A stretch of 55,678 nucleotides of DNA, taken from a virus. The notes under the pieces were generated by a model that ran no database searches, was not told where the DNA came from, and was given only the letters and a program-made list of their open reading frames with translations. Made by a program: the position numbers and the translations under genes. The stretch is taken from IMG/VR virus record IMGVR_UViG_3300021085_000038, positions 1 to 55,678 of that record; one strand, 5' to 3'. Positions 7,375-14,519 of the stretch are shown here, piece after piece; position 1 is the stretch's first letter, and each line of letters begins with the position of its first letter.

Positions 7375-9225
7375 TTAGTATCCAAATGTTGAATCTGATG
7401 GTTTGTAGTTTCTTTCGGGTACGCCTCTACCCATATCGAATGGTGAAAGAGATCTAGGTCTGCTCATTAAGCCGTAACGTAATGAGTCATACGTGTGATC
7501 TGAGGCATAGCGTTGATCTATATCGTCTGAGCCTTTGGGGCAGGATGGTATGACAGGTAAATCTGCTATGATTTGTCTACATGTGTTAAAGAAAACGATA
7601 CCAGGATGTCCTGTATCTTCGTCTACCTTCAATCTTTCATGCAGTTGGTTCTTACCTGCTACTCTAGCACCTGCGGTACGATCACTTGGTCGCCATCTGC
7701 AACCCATTGTAATCATTTCTTCTGCAATACTTGGGCCTATCTGCCCTCGGTTATGCCAACAGGAGCTATCAAGTATACCAAACTTAATACTGTCACCCAT
7801 TTCTGCATCTAAAACAGCACGACCTAAGTCTTTGCCTGTATGTTTAGATAGGTATAGCTCTCGATAGACAATCAAGGTTTCGAATGCAGGATCAATTGCG
7901 TACCAGTGAACTGCACTCCACGAACTATATCCGTAATCCGCTGATCTAAACCGTACCCAGTTGTGTGGTATATCAAATGGTTCTACTACATGTACGGATT
8001 GTCTAAATTCAGGAAACGCTGCACCGTCTGCAACTGCCCAATCACCTTCTAAAAGCTGTCTGCGCTGGTTCTCTGGTAGAGACAAAAGGTTAGCTTCGTA
8101 TTGCCCACCTTCCATAAGATATGGGTTGTCTGTGAGAGATGCAGGAATAAACCTACGGCTAAATAATGGCTGCCCTGCTTTTGCATGTCCTTCTGGATAT
8201 TCTAAAGGTTCACCACTGTTTAAATCTGTAGCAACAAATGCTTGGTTTGCAGGGGCAGGATCAATAAACATCCTCTTAACCCAACCATGCCCAGCGCCTC
8301 CAGGGTTTGTAGTTGCCCTCATAAATATAGGAAGGTCTGGATCAGTCGTTCTCAAACGTGAGCGCATATAATCCCAAGCAAATGGTGTTGGGTGCTGCGT
8401 TAACTCGTCAAAGGCAATGTAACTAAAAGCCAAACCTTGATAACGTCTAACATCATCTTCACGTTCTAGGTAGGTTAACCAAAGCTTTGCACCACTAGGT
8501 AATGTCCATTGTGATTTCTTCTCTGCCCACTTAGCTCCTGGAAATGCTTTAGGATATAGCTCCTGTGATTTCCAAATTAATTCTCTAAGTTCGTCATTAG
8601 TACGACGAAGTATCAACCCATTAAAGTTAGGGTTATGGAAGTACCGCATTGGGTCAGCTAGTAATCCAAATGACTTACCGCCACCTGCTGCACCGCCATA
8701 TAGTACTTCTTGTTCAGACGCTGCAAGGAACTCTGTCTGTGGCCCAGGATTAGGTGCAAACACCACTTCCCTTTGTACTTCTTCCTTTTCATAAGCTGCG
8801 AAATCTAATGTATCACTAATCTCGTTTTTAGGCTCATGTGCAGCTAACTTCTTAGTCATTAAAGTCTGGATACGTTTAGCATCCGATCTTTTACGCTTTA
8901 CCGCAGCTATTGCTTTTTCTTTTCTAGTTTTAGGCTTACGCTTCTTGTTAGCCTTATCTAGTGCAGCAATACGAGGACTGTCTGGTCTATTCGCTCTCCA
9001 TACAAGTAATACACCTTGGTGTGATATCTTGCGCTGGGCTTTATCTGTTAGCCACTCAGCTACCTTACGAGTACTGTAACCATTATCAAGATAATCCATA
9101 GCCTCTTCAATAAGAGGTACTAAGGTTTCATCAGGTTCTATTACAAGCGGATCATCTTCGTTAGCTTTATAGCCATACTGTATCCGTGCAGTAGCATTTG
9201 GTCTGGTCTTGTTAGCCCACGTCAT
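7375..9225 (-). CDS. terL: Terminase large subunit with an extra N-terminal helix-turn-helix region
   Basis: The packaging motor: an ATPase that translocates DNA plus a nuclease that cuts the concatemer. Walker A is GGAAGGGKS, Walker B is YIAFDE followed by LTQHP, and the TNPGGAGHGWVK coupling segment is present. The C-terminal nuclease carries the acidic residues RSADYG and ILDSS and a late SDHTYDSLRY. I prefer the ATG at 9225 (AAAGG six bases upstream) to an upstream in-frame GTG at 9258. Unusually, ~150 residues precede the ATPase. They include GYSTRKVAEWLTDK, which resembles a resolvase-type helix-turn-helix, and a long Lys/Arg-rich linker. The gene overlaps TerS by 14 bases. Confidence 0.93.
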   Translation of the reverse strand: MTWANKTRPNATARIQYGYKANEDDPLVIEPDETLVPLIEEAMDYLDNGYSTRKVAEWLTDKAQRKISHQGVLLVWRANRPDSPRIAALDKANKKRKPKTRKEKAIAAVKRKRSDAKRIQTLMTKKLAAHEPKNEISDTLDFAAYEKEEVQREVVFAPNPGPQTEFLAASEQEVLYGGAAGGGKSFGLLADPMRYFHNPNFNGLILRRTNDELRELIWKSQELYPKAFPGAKWAEKKSQWTLPSGAKLWLTYLEREDDVRRYQGLAFSYIAFDELTQHPTPFAWDYMRSRLRTTDPDLPIFMRATTNPGGAGHGWVKRMFIDPAPANQAFVATDLNSGEPLEYPEGHAKAGQPLFSRRFIPASLTDNPYLMEGGQYEANLLSLPENQRRQLLEGDWAVADGAAFPEFRQSVHVVEPFDIPHNWVRFRSADYGYSSWSAVHWYAIDPAFETLIVYRELYLSKHTGKDLGRAVLDAEMGDSIKFGILDSSCWHNRGQIGPSIAEEMITMGCRWRPSDRTAGARVAGKNQLHERLKVDEDTGHPGIVFFNTCRQIIADLPVIPSCPKGSDDIDQRYASDHTYDSLRYGLMSRPRSLSPFDMGRGVPERNYKPSDSTFGY

Positions 9226-9595
9226 CAACGGCCTTTGGTGGCAGGATGAATACGCCACCGCCTTTATTGGTGACTTCTACTTGTTCTTTCTTAACCAAGC
9301 CAGTTCGATCTAATATCTCACGAGCCGCAGCTATAGAATTACGTGCGCCCATCGCACTAGGATCATCTAATACATCAACAATACCAAAAGCGGCTTTAGG
9401 AGCATTCATTGCAAGCATTTCACTTGCAGCTTTAATGATCTCTTTGTTTAGACTTCTAACCACTTCACTAATCTTAGTGGTCTTAGCATATCCTGCTATA
9501 TCCATAGCTGTACGGATGTTGCCTTTAGCTTCACCCATTAAAGCATCTAAGAATAAGAGTTGCTTATCAGTATATACTTTAGCTTCATCCATCAT
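9212..9595 (-). CDS. terS: Terminase small subunit
   Basis: A 127-residue protein just upstream of TerL. The N-terminal DKQLLFLDALMGEAKGN followed by AMDIAGYAKTT is the helix-turn-helix-like start typical of small terminases, which bind the pac or cos region and load TerL. The central helices (residues ~50-95) would form the oligomer core. Its ATG overlaps the stop of the 45-residue basic protein (ATGA overlap) and its end overlaps TerL, so the three are read as one unit. Confidence 0.85.
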   Translation of the reverse strand: MMDEAKVYTDKQLLFLDALMGEAKGNIRTAMDIAGYAKTTKISEVVRSLNKEIIKAASEMLAMNAPKAAFGIVDVLDDPSAMGARNSIAAAREILDRTGLVKKEQVEVTNKGGGVFILPPKAVDDVG

Positions 9596-9729
9596 TTCTT
9601 TTTAGCCTTTTTCTTTTTAGGCCACCCAGCTTTCATATCCGCATAAGCTTTTGGGCTAACGGTAGACTTTTTCTTGCTACGGCTAGTTCCTGCTTTTTTA
9701 CGGGCGTTCATGTTTTTAACTAAGGACAT
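9592..9729 (-). CDS. Very basic 45-residue protein upstream of TerS
   Basis: A short reading frame from the ATG at 9729 to a TGA overlapping the TerS start. The product is about 40 % Lys plus Arg, with GTSRSKKKSTVSP and a C-terminal tail of Lys clusters. It fills the gap between the methyltransferase and TerS exactly and has a purine-rich leader. It could be a DNA- or RNA-binding peptide aiding packaging. I do not recognise a family. Tight coupling to TerS supports that it is real. Confidence 0.6.
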   Translation of the reverse strand: MSLVKNMNARKKAGTSRSKKKSTVSPKAYADMKAGWPKKKKAKKK

Positions 9730-9730
9730 G

Positions 9731-11002
9731 TTATTCTTTCTTATTTTCTACTTGTTGTATTCTTTCGCCAATCCATTTCATCACTGGAACAGCCATTGAA
9801 TTTCCCATCGCCTTGTATCGATGTCCATTGGGGCATTCTTCTGCTTCTTTGCCCCGCCAAGATATTTGCGTATAATCGTCAGGAAAACCCTGTAATCTCT
9901 CACATTCTCTTGGTGTCATTCGTCTTACTGTTGGACTATCAGTAGCTACTAAATCTGTTGCGTCTTTATGATCCCTAGCTTTAATTGTGCTTGCAGTTTC
10001 ATCTTGTATGTAATCACCAAATCCACGCATTCTAGAAGCTACAACTGCATGAACATCTGTGGCAGTCTGGCAGGGGGATAACTCTACAAAGGGTTCTACC
10101 TGATTGCCGCCATTCTCTGGCTTTCTACCAATCCAATTACCAGGAAGTGCATATGTTACTGCTTGTACACCTTTATAGTCAGTAGAGGTTAAAGTTGATG
10201 CAACGTCTTTACCTAAAGTTAGAGCAAGGGATCGTGGTGCAATTGTAATAGCCTGCGGCTCTTTATAATCACTTGCCATAAGTGTGAGTGCAACATCATC
10301 AGCAGTATTAAGTGATACTTGCTTTGAAGCAAAGGCAGTAGTAACTAAAGCATCTGCTTCTACTCTGGCATTTCCTGTGCGACTGTACGGAGCGCCTGTG
10401 CCAACTGTTGGGGCAACTCTTTGCCTCGTTTCTCTGCTCGGCGCAGGATGCCCTGACAAGCTTTCGGACTCAAATAAAACACTTGCGGCACTTCGCCAAT
10501 CTCCAAGACATCCGATAACGAACACACGTCTGCGTCTTTGTGGAACTCCGAAGTATTGAGCGTCCAACACTCTGTAGGCGAACCCATACCCGATTTTCCC
10601 CATCGCTGTGAGGAAGGTTGCAAAATCTCGTCCTCGGTTAGATGACAGGACGCCAGGGACATTTTCCCAAACAAGCCACTTGGGTTTAAGTTGTTCAGCC
10701 ATGCTAAGATAGGTGAGCATGAGGTTGCCTCTTGGGTCCTTGAGGCCACTTCTAAGTCCTGCGACTGAGAAGGACTGACATGGTGTCCCTCCAACGAGAA
10801 GGTCAATTGATTCATTTTTAGGCCATTCCTTAAATTTAGTCATGTCCCCATAGTTAGGTACGTCAGGGTAATGATGTTCCAAAACAGCACTTGGAAATTT
10901 ATCTACTTCACTGAACCACTGAGGCTTCCAACCTAAATCGTGCCAAGCAACCGTTGCTGCCTCTACACCTGAACAAACTGATCCGTATTTTAAATTCTTC
11001 AT
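9731..11002 (-). CDS. C5-cytosine DNA methyltransferase
   Basis: A 423-residue enzyme that transfers methyl from S-adenosylmethionine to C5 of cytosine in DNA. Motif I is SVCSGVEAATVAW, motif IV with the catalytic Cys is GGTPCQSFSVAG, motif VI is WENVPGV, motif VIII is PQRRRRVF. Motif IX is RMTPRECERLQGFPDDY and motif X is AMGNSMAVPV. The target recognition region (~residues 190-330) is long. No cognate restriction enzyme is nearby, so the likely role is protecting phage DNA from host restriction or marking it. It has its own upstream TGCCAC-box region (11011-11041). Confidence 0.95.
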   Translation of the reverse strand: MKNLKYGSVCSGVEAATVAWHDLGWKPQWFSEVDKFPSAVLEHHYPDVPNYGDMTKFKEWPKNESIDLLVGGTPCQSFSVAGLRSGLKDPRGNLMLTYLSMAEQLKPKWLVWENVPGVLSSNRGRDFATFLTAMGKIGYGFAYRVLDAQYFGVPQRRRRVFVIGCLGDWRSAASVLFESESLSGHPAPSRETRQRVAPTVGTGAPYSRTGNARVEADALVTTAFASKQVSLNTADDVALTLMASDYKEPQAITIAPRSLALTLGKDVASTLTSTDYKGVQAVTYALPGNWIGRKPENGGNQVEPFVELSPCQTATDVHAVVASRMRGFGDYIQDETASTIKARDHKDATDLVATDSPTVRRMTPRECERLQGFPDDYTQISWRGKEAEECPNGHRYKAMGNSMAVPVMKWIGERIQQVENKKE

Positions 11003-11010
11003 ATTAGTAC

Positions 11011-11041
11011 TGCCACTTTATTATGTATTAACTAAGTGGCA
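11011..11041 (-). promoter_or_regulatory. Paired TGCCAC boxes before the methyltransferase
   Basis: TGCCACTT at 11011-11018 and its inverted partner AAGTGGCA at 11034-11041 face each other 15 bases apart, just upstream of the methyltransferase start at 11002. On the minus strand a TTGACT lies about 20 bases further upstream. This is the only site with two fully inverted arms, so it may bind a dimer or form a loop. Confidence 0.6.
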
Positions 11042-11067
11042 TAACTAAAGTATTGAGTCAATAAATA

Positions 11068-11310
11068 TCACCAGTTCTTGCATGACCAGTATCTTGCGGT
11101 CAGCTTTGATTTTGCTGTGGAGCATTTATGCCTAGCCCTGAAAGACTTACGCCGTGCAGGGTTAGACTTTTTAATTCGCATGTTGGAATCGCCATAGCGG
11201 ATGATCTTTTCAGTTCCATCCTCACAGGCTTTAACAACAAACTTCTTTGGGCCATCAGGAGTTCGACGAGGCTTATTACAAGCCATCTTATCCTTATTGA
11301 TTTTACCCAT
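11068..11310 (-). CDS. Small basic phage protein with KSNPARRKSFRARH motif
   Basis: An 80-residue basic protein with Cys residues (ACNKPRR, KACEDG, HKCSTAKS, YWSCKNW). Its C-terminal half, KSNPARRKSFRARHKC then ARYWSCKNW, is a recurring module in marine and other phages whose function is unknown to me. The spaced Cys and His could bind zinc. It is coupled by a one-base overlap to the 44-residue gene upstream. This is a conserved phage family by my recognition; no activity is claimed. Confidence 0.75.
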   Translation of the reverse strand: MGKINKDKMACNKPRRTPDGPKKFVVKACEDGTEKIIRYGDSNMRIKKSNPARRKSFRARHKCSTAKSKLTARYWSCKNW

Positions 11311-11444
11311 TACTTTTTCTTAACAGCCATACCACCGTGACCATACTTAGGCTTTTTAACAGCCATGCCGCCCATCATCATCTTAGGTTTTGATTTCTGT
11401 GTGGCAGGAACAGATGCTCCGCAATTAGCTTTCTTCGTCTTCAT
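11310..11444 (-). CDS. 44-residue Lys/Gly/Met-rich protein
   Basis: A short frame from the ATG at 11444 to a TAA sharing one base with the next start. The sequence contains a repeat, GGMAVKKPKYGHGGMAVKKK, that is common in tiny marine phage proteins. It overlaps the end of the 80-residue upstream gene by 20 bases. The function is unknown. The repeat, frame coupling and codon pattern suggest that it is translated. Confidence 0.6.
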   Translation of the reverse strand: MKTKKANCGASVPATQKSKPKMMMGGMAVKKPKYGHGGMAVKKK

Positions 11445-11667
11445 GGGTAATTTCCCTATCAATAAATGGATTAGGATCTTCTACTTTAGTAGCGGCTTCT
11501 TCAAACTCGAAGTATTCAGAATAACCTCTAAATATTAGATCTCTGTTTTGAGCTTGTGCTTTAGAGATAAGACCTTCTTGAAGCAGGGCTTGTACTACTT
11601 GATCAAGAGATAACTCCTGACCAGTACGTTCTCTAATAGCTGCACGAATGTATATGAGATTTATCAT
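11425..11667 (-). CDS. Hypothetical acidic protein, first gene of a leftward transcript
   Basis: An 80-residue protein (MINLIYIRAAIRERTGQELSLDQVVQALLQEGLIS...) whose residues 15-40 resemble a small helical binding domain, followed by an acidic tail. It starts 28 bases downstream of a clear minus-strand promoter (TTGACC, 18 bases, TACAAT). It is therefore the first gene of a transcript that runs through the methyltransferase and packaging genes. A regulatory role is possible, but I do not recognise the family. Confidence 0.65.
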   Translation of the reverse strand: MINLIYIRAAIRERTGQELSLDQVVQALLQEGLISKAQAQNRDLIFRGYSEYFEFEEAATKVEDPNPFIDREITHEDEES

Positions 11668-11694
11668 GAGGGCTTTCTTTACCCTGATACATAT

Positions 11695-11779
11695 ATTGTA
11701 CCATCAGGAGCGGGTTTAGGTCAACCACTTTATTAGGTGGCATTATTAGGATTGACTTTTTCGCCAAACAGTGTATAAT
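11695..11779. promoter_or_regulatory. Divergent promoters around a TGCCAC box
   Basis: The minus-strand promoter has TTGACC (11719-11724), an 18-base spacer and TACAAT (11695-11700). Immediately behind it is the 18-bp box CCACTTTATTAGGTGGCA (11725-11742). A plus-strand promoter follows, with TTGACT (11752-11757), a 16-base spacer and TATAAT (11774-11779). The leftward promoter serves the head operon. The rightward one points into the antisense strand of the DUF1127-like gene and has no sense gene after it. Confidence 0.7.
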
Positions 11780-11806
11780 TAAGTAACACGCCCCAGCCTA
11801 TAACTA

Positions 11807-11965
11807 CTACTTATATAGCTTTCGGTATAGGTCGCCTCTGTTAATACCCATGTCCTTTAATTGACGATCAGTCATGTTATGTAAGATCCAATGGTTAGCT
11901 CGTCTTTCTTGACTACGCTCTATTGTTTTCCAGATACCATTAAGACCATTAAATAAATGTTTCAT
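11807..11965 (-). CDS. DUF1127-like (YjiS-type) small protein
   Basis: A 52-residue protein containing LHNMTDRQLKDMGINRGDLY, which matches the DUF1127 signature of a short helix followed by D-x-x-L-x-D-x-G-h-x-R-x-D. The family is abundant in Alphaproteobacteria, where some members bind RNA or tune metabolism. A phage copy may mimic a host regulator. On the minus strand the start is preceded by an AAGGAG site (plus-strand ctcctt). A TATAAT-like element lies near 12000. Little else can be seen. Confidence 0.7.
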   Translation of the reverse strand: MKHLFNGLNGIWKTIERSQERRANHWILHNMTDRQLKDMGINRGDLYRKLYK

Positions 11966-12030
11966 TGCAAACTCTCCTTAATATGTGTTGCTAAGTATAT
12001 TATAGCACCACTGAACTAAGGGGAGTTTTG

Positions 12031-12486
12031 TTATTTAGTAATACCCGATATGCAGCCGATGGCTTCTGATACAGGCAACTTAAACCATTCACCTCTACGA
12101 TCCTGAGATATAGCCGCAAGCTTTTGGTGAGCTATAGATTCATCTTCCCTACGATTGGTAGAAGCAAATGAATACTCAACTACATAATCCCTAAACGGAC
12201 TACTGGTCTGGTAATTACAACATCTATCTGCTGCATCGATAGCCATACCAACCTTTACCCACTCAGGCCAAGCAGGATTAGATATTATATAAACATGCCC
12301 TGCCTTAACCTGGTTATACTGTCTAAGTGCAGTCTGGTGTATGCTTAAAGCTAAACGCTTTAGGCGATTGCGTTTCCCCTTCTTGGAATCACAAACACGG
12401 CATATATAATTATTCTTACGGACGTTACCAATAGACCAGTTAATATTATCTAAAAGCACATCACAATGATTGCAGCACTTATTCAT
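12031..12486 (-). CDS. GIY-YIG nuclease of the T5orf172/MUG113 type with zinc ribbon
   Basis: A 151-residue protein. Residues ~4-36 hold CCNHC and CRVC, a likely zinc-binding pair. Residues ~63-145 (GHVYIISNPAWPEWVKVGM, then CNYQTSSPFRDYVVEYSF, EDESIAHQKLA and GEWFKL) match the compact GIY-YIG fold of the T5orf172/MUG113 group. Such free-standing nucleases are often homing endonucleases or DNA-cleaving accessory proteins. It overlaps the upstream 106-residue gene by 8 bases. It is the only recognisable homing-type nuclease in a genome that also carries an endonuclease-less group I intron. Confidence 0.75.
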   Translation of the reverse strand: MNKCCNHCDVLLDNINWSIGNVRKNNYICRVCDSKKGKRNRLKRLALSIHQTALRQYNQVKAGHVYIISNPAWPEWVKVGMAIDAADRCCNYQTSSPFRDYVVEYSFASTNRREDESIAHQKLAAISQDRRGEWFKLPVSEAIGCISGITK

Positions 12487-12799
12487 CTACAATATTAAAC
12501 AGATCATCTACAGCATCTACGCTGTTCTCAATACGCCCTGCCGAAGCTCTAAGCATCTCAGCCATACGGCTAAACTCATGTGCAATCGTATACAGGCGCT
12601 GATAGCCATCAATGTTGCCATAGAAATCACATAGATCCTCAACAACACCTTCAAGGTCTACCTTAACTTCGGTAGCCTCATCTTCTTCTCCTGCGTACAG
12701 GAAGGTAACAATAGAACTAACACCATCAGCATCTACTACAAAATCATGATCTACGTGTATGGGAAATGTGATGGAGGTATCTGAGCCATATCCACTCAT
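12479..12799 (-). CDS. Hypothetical acidic protein
   Basis: A 106-residue, strongly acidic protein with a beta-rich first half (HDFVVDADGVSSIVTFLY) and a helical second half (YQRLYTIAHEFSRMAEMLRASAGRIE). It has a dedicated promoter with TTGACT-17-TATGGT and an internal TGCCAC box, so it is regulated with the box regulon. It forms a two-gene unit with the GIY-YIG nuclease. I do not recognise the family. An acidic, DNA-mimicking anti-restriction role is possible but unsupported. Confidence 0.65.
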   Translation of the reverse strand: MSGYGSDTSITFPIHVDHDFVVDADGVSSIVTFLYAGEEDEATEVKVDLEGVVEDLCDFYGNIDGYQRLYTIAHEFSRMAEMLRASAGRIENSVDAVDDLFNIVDE

Positions 12800-12845
12800 A
12801 ATATTCTCTCTAAAAGAAACAGCCTAAATAAATAGCCTGTACCTT

Positions 12846-12874
12846 ACCATAACTAAGTGGCACTACTAAGTCAA
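12846..12874 (-). promoter_or_regulatory. Sigma70-type promoter with TGCCAC box in the spacer
   Basis: On the minus strand the -35 is TTGACT (12869-12874), the spacer is 17 bases and the -10 is TATGGT (12846-12851). The box TGCCACTTAGTT occupies the spacer (12851-12862), where a bound protein would block or remodel RNA polymerase. It drives the acidic protein and GIY-YIG genes. Confidence 0.7.
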
Positions 12875-13132
12875 GCTATTTACAACATCCTGATCAAATA
12901 AACCCTGTACCCACACGATGTTGACATAACCACAACATACAATCCTGCTGCTCCCAAGCATGGCCTACTTTACTGTTCCATTTTCCCAATCTCTGGTTGT
13001 GTTTGTATACGGTACGGGTATACCCCCCCATGGCACATGCCCCCTCTAAGCTATTGATATTGTTATATAATATATATGTATACTATTAGGCCACAACTTA
13101 AAAGATATAGGGCTTTAAGCTTTAATTGCCTG

Positions 13133-13421
13133 TATAATATAAGGATTAATTAAAAAAGTTTTTGTAAAAAGTTAATGTTTTGAAAGCTTACCAGGCTTTT
13201 ATCGATAAAAAATTATTATCTCAAAGCTAATGACGAATCACACAAGCAAGGGCGGAGGTTCATTGCGTGCATGAACTGGTAAGCTTTCAGCTGCATGAAA
13301 ACAAACGCCCTTGCTAACGGCTATATAAGCCACACACAAAGCCATTAGTTAAGGCTTGCTTGTATACCTAGCTAAAAGATATTTAAGGGCGTGTATGGCT
13401 TTTAATAGTTATCAATAGGCA
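13133..13421 (+). ncRNA. Candidate structured RNA or origin region with nested inverted repeats
   Basis: The stretch 12875-13421 has no gene. The left part (12880-13132) is AT-rich and contains a C-run; I see no other element in it. From a TATAAT at 13133 onward there are long perfect pairings. A 14-bp stem joins 13181-13194 to 13276-13289. A 9-bp stem joins 13246-13254 (GCAAGGGCG) to 13306-13314 and crosses the first stem as a pseudoknot. GTTCAT/ATGAAC (13258-13276) and the palindrome TTTTATCGATAAAA sit inside. Competing partners are CTTGCTTGT (13355-13363) and AAGGGCGT (13385-13392). It could be a noncoding RNA ending at the next hairpin or a replication origin. The strand is a guess. Confidence 0.4.
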
Positions 13422-13456
13422 TAAAAAAAGCCTTACCAAATGAATGATAAGGCTTT
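13422..13456 (-). terminator. Rho-independent terminator of the accessory cluster
   Basis: A 9-bp perfect stem (AAAGCCTTA / TAAGGCTTT) with a 12-base loop is followed on the minus strand by an unbroken run of seven T (counting the stem end). It lies 23 bases after the stop at 13479 and closes the leftward transcript of the 13.5-15.2 kb genes. Confidence 0.85.
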
Positions 13457-13478
13457 CAAAGCTTTATGTTTGTTTTAG

Positions 13479-13829
13479 TTATTCGTTATTATTTACATAG
13501 TTAATTACTTCCTGAAAATCATTTGTAGAAAGTAATGTAATGTCATTGCTAATTACACCATTATAATTATCAGCATATTCTATTGTGAATCTAGACATTA
13601 AATTATCATCTGTTACATCAACACCATCAACAATTTTTCTTTCTTCTGAAATATATAAATCTTTACCAAATATATTTTTAGTGTTTTGTATACGCTGATG
13701 TAAATCGTGGCTATCAATCCAAATATGATAACCATTGAATTGATAACTAGGTAATTCATCATGATGAAAGCTTGTGCATTCCCAATTATCAGGAATATCT
13801 AAATCAGTTATATATGTATCCCAATTCAT
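13479..13829 (-). CDS. Hypothetical acidic protein in the AT-rich cluster
   Basis: A 116-residue protein, acidic and Asn-rich (MNWDTYITDLDIPDNWECTS...), with no motif I recognise. It overlaps the preceding gene by 4 bases (ATGA type) and is the last gene before a strong terminator. Base composition is markedly more AT-rich than the phage core genes, as for the rest of this small cluster, consistent with recent acquisition. Confidence 0.65.
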   Translation of the reverse strand: MNWDTYITDLDIPDNWECTSFHHDELPSYQFNGYHIWIDSHDLHQRIQNTKNIFGKDLYISEERKIVDGVDVTDDNLMSRFTIEYADNYNGVISNDITLLSTNDFQEVINYVNNNE

Positions 13830-14038
13830 TTGCCTGACTCCTTTATTTGCTTTTCAATCTTTTCTTTTATTGCTTTTACTTGATCAATTGTAAGCATATT
13901 AGCAAATTGTTCTGAAAGATTAATAGCACGCTTTTCTTGTTCTTTGCTTGGTGCAAGAATTGCTAGGCATAAAGCATTTTCAAAAGCTTTTGATATTGTC
14001 ATATCTTTTTGATTAAAATCTATATTTTCAAGTTTCAT
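13826..14038 (-). CDS. Small hypothetical helical protein
   Basis: A 70-residue protein, MKLENIDFNQKDMTISKAFENALCLAIL..., ending in a charged helix (IDQVKAIKEKIEKQIKESGK). The start lies in a 26-base leader repeated exactly before the GP88-like gene, with AAAGGA as ribosome site. It is coupled to the next gene by a 4-base overlap. I do not recognise the family. Confidence 0.65.
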   Translation of the reverse strand: MKLENIDFNQKDMTISKAFENALCLAILAPSKEQEKRAINLSEQFANMLTIDQVKAIKEKIEKQIKESGK

Positions 14039-14056
14039 TTGGTCAGTTCCTTTTGT
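14031..14056. repeat. 26-bp exact repeat of a translation leader (copy 1)
   Basis: This segment is identical to 15217-15242 and covers the ribosome site, spacer, ATG and first codons of two unrelated genes (13826-14038 and 14520-15224). A looser third copy lies before the gene at 14350, and a decayed copy without a start codon is near 29013-29038. Leader duplication may have accompanied gene acquisition or ensures shared translational control. Confidence 0.75.
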
Positions 14057-14058
14057 GT

Positions 14059-14151
14059 TTAATTAATTAATAGTTCAATAAATAGTGAAGCATATATGAT
14101 TCCGAATAGGCAAAGACATGCTATAAAATCGGCAATGAATTCTTTAATCAT
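14059..14151 (-). CDS. Tiny single-span membrane protein
   Basis: A 30-residue frame whose ATG overlaps the TAA of the upstream membrane gene (ATGATTAA). The product is one hydrophobic helix (FIACLCLFGIIYASLFIELL) with a short charged start. Overlapping two membrane genes is typical of phage lysis accessory or superinfection-immunity peptides. The function is inferred only from this layout. Confidence 0.45.
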   Translation of the reverse strand: MIKEFIADFIACLCLFGIIYASLFIELLIN

Positions 14152-14350
14152 TTGCTTTTCTTTCTATTTCCAATTCATGAATCCGCATTTCATCTTGAAC
14201 TCTTTTTCTTGCCGCACTTATTAACCTTTGTTCAAAGGCTTCATAATATTCAGGATTTCTTAATCGTTTATCATTGCGATAAGCGAAAACAAAAACCGCA
14301 AGAATAGTTGTAATAAGTAACAAGCAAATAATTAATAATAGTGTTTGCAT
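14144..14350 (-). CDS. Small membrane-anchored protein
   Basis: A 68-residue protein with one N-terminal transmembrane helix (residues 3-24, LLLIICLLLITTILAVFVFAY) and a long charged cytoplasmic helix rich in Arg and Glu. The shape resembles spanin- or exclusion-type phage membrane proteins, but the real lysis genes lie at 40-42 kb. It is coupled to the 30-residue membrane peptide. The leader contains AAACACAAAACGGAG, a variant of the repeated leader. Confidence 0.6.
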   Translation of the reverse strand: MQTLLLIICLLLITTILAVFVFAYRNDKRLRNPEYYEAFEQRLISAARKRVQDEMRIHELEIERKAND

Positions 14351-14404
14351 ATTCCAGACTCCGTTTTGTGTTTAAGTTAAGGGCAAAGCTTGCGCCCTTA
14401 ACAA

Positions 14405-14453
14405 TAATTAATGTATTTTTGGTATTTAGTAAAGCCACTCTATTAAATGGCTT
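14405..14453 (-). promoter_or_regulatory. Promoter with palindromic GCCACT box
   Basis: On the minus strand, TTTACT (14428-14433), a 17-base spacer and TAATTA (14405-14410) precede the membrane-protein gene. Overlapping the -35 is the near-palindrome AAGCCA...TGGCTT (14432-14453), a variant of the TGCCAC box. The 168-base gap between 14351 and 14519 otherwise holds only AT-rich leader. Confidence 0.55.
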
Positions 14454-14519
14454 AAAAGGTTTGGTCTATTATCCAAAGCCAAACAACAACAAAGCCTACA
14501 AAGGCATACAAATAAAGCA

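Noticed and set aside
9226-9258. GTG 9258 as TerL start
   Set aside because: The ribosome site is too close (two bases) and it would overlap TerS by 47 bases; ATG 9225 has AAAGG at good spacing.
10360-10815. 151-codon minus-strand frame
   Set aside because: It lies wholly inside the methyltransferase gene in another frame; the methyltransferase motifs are intact in the chosen frame.
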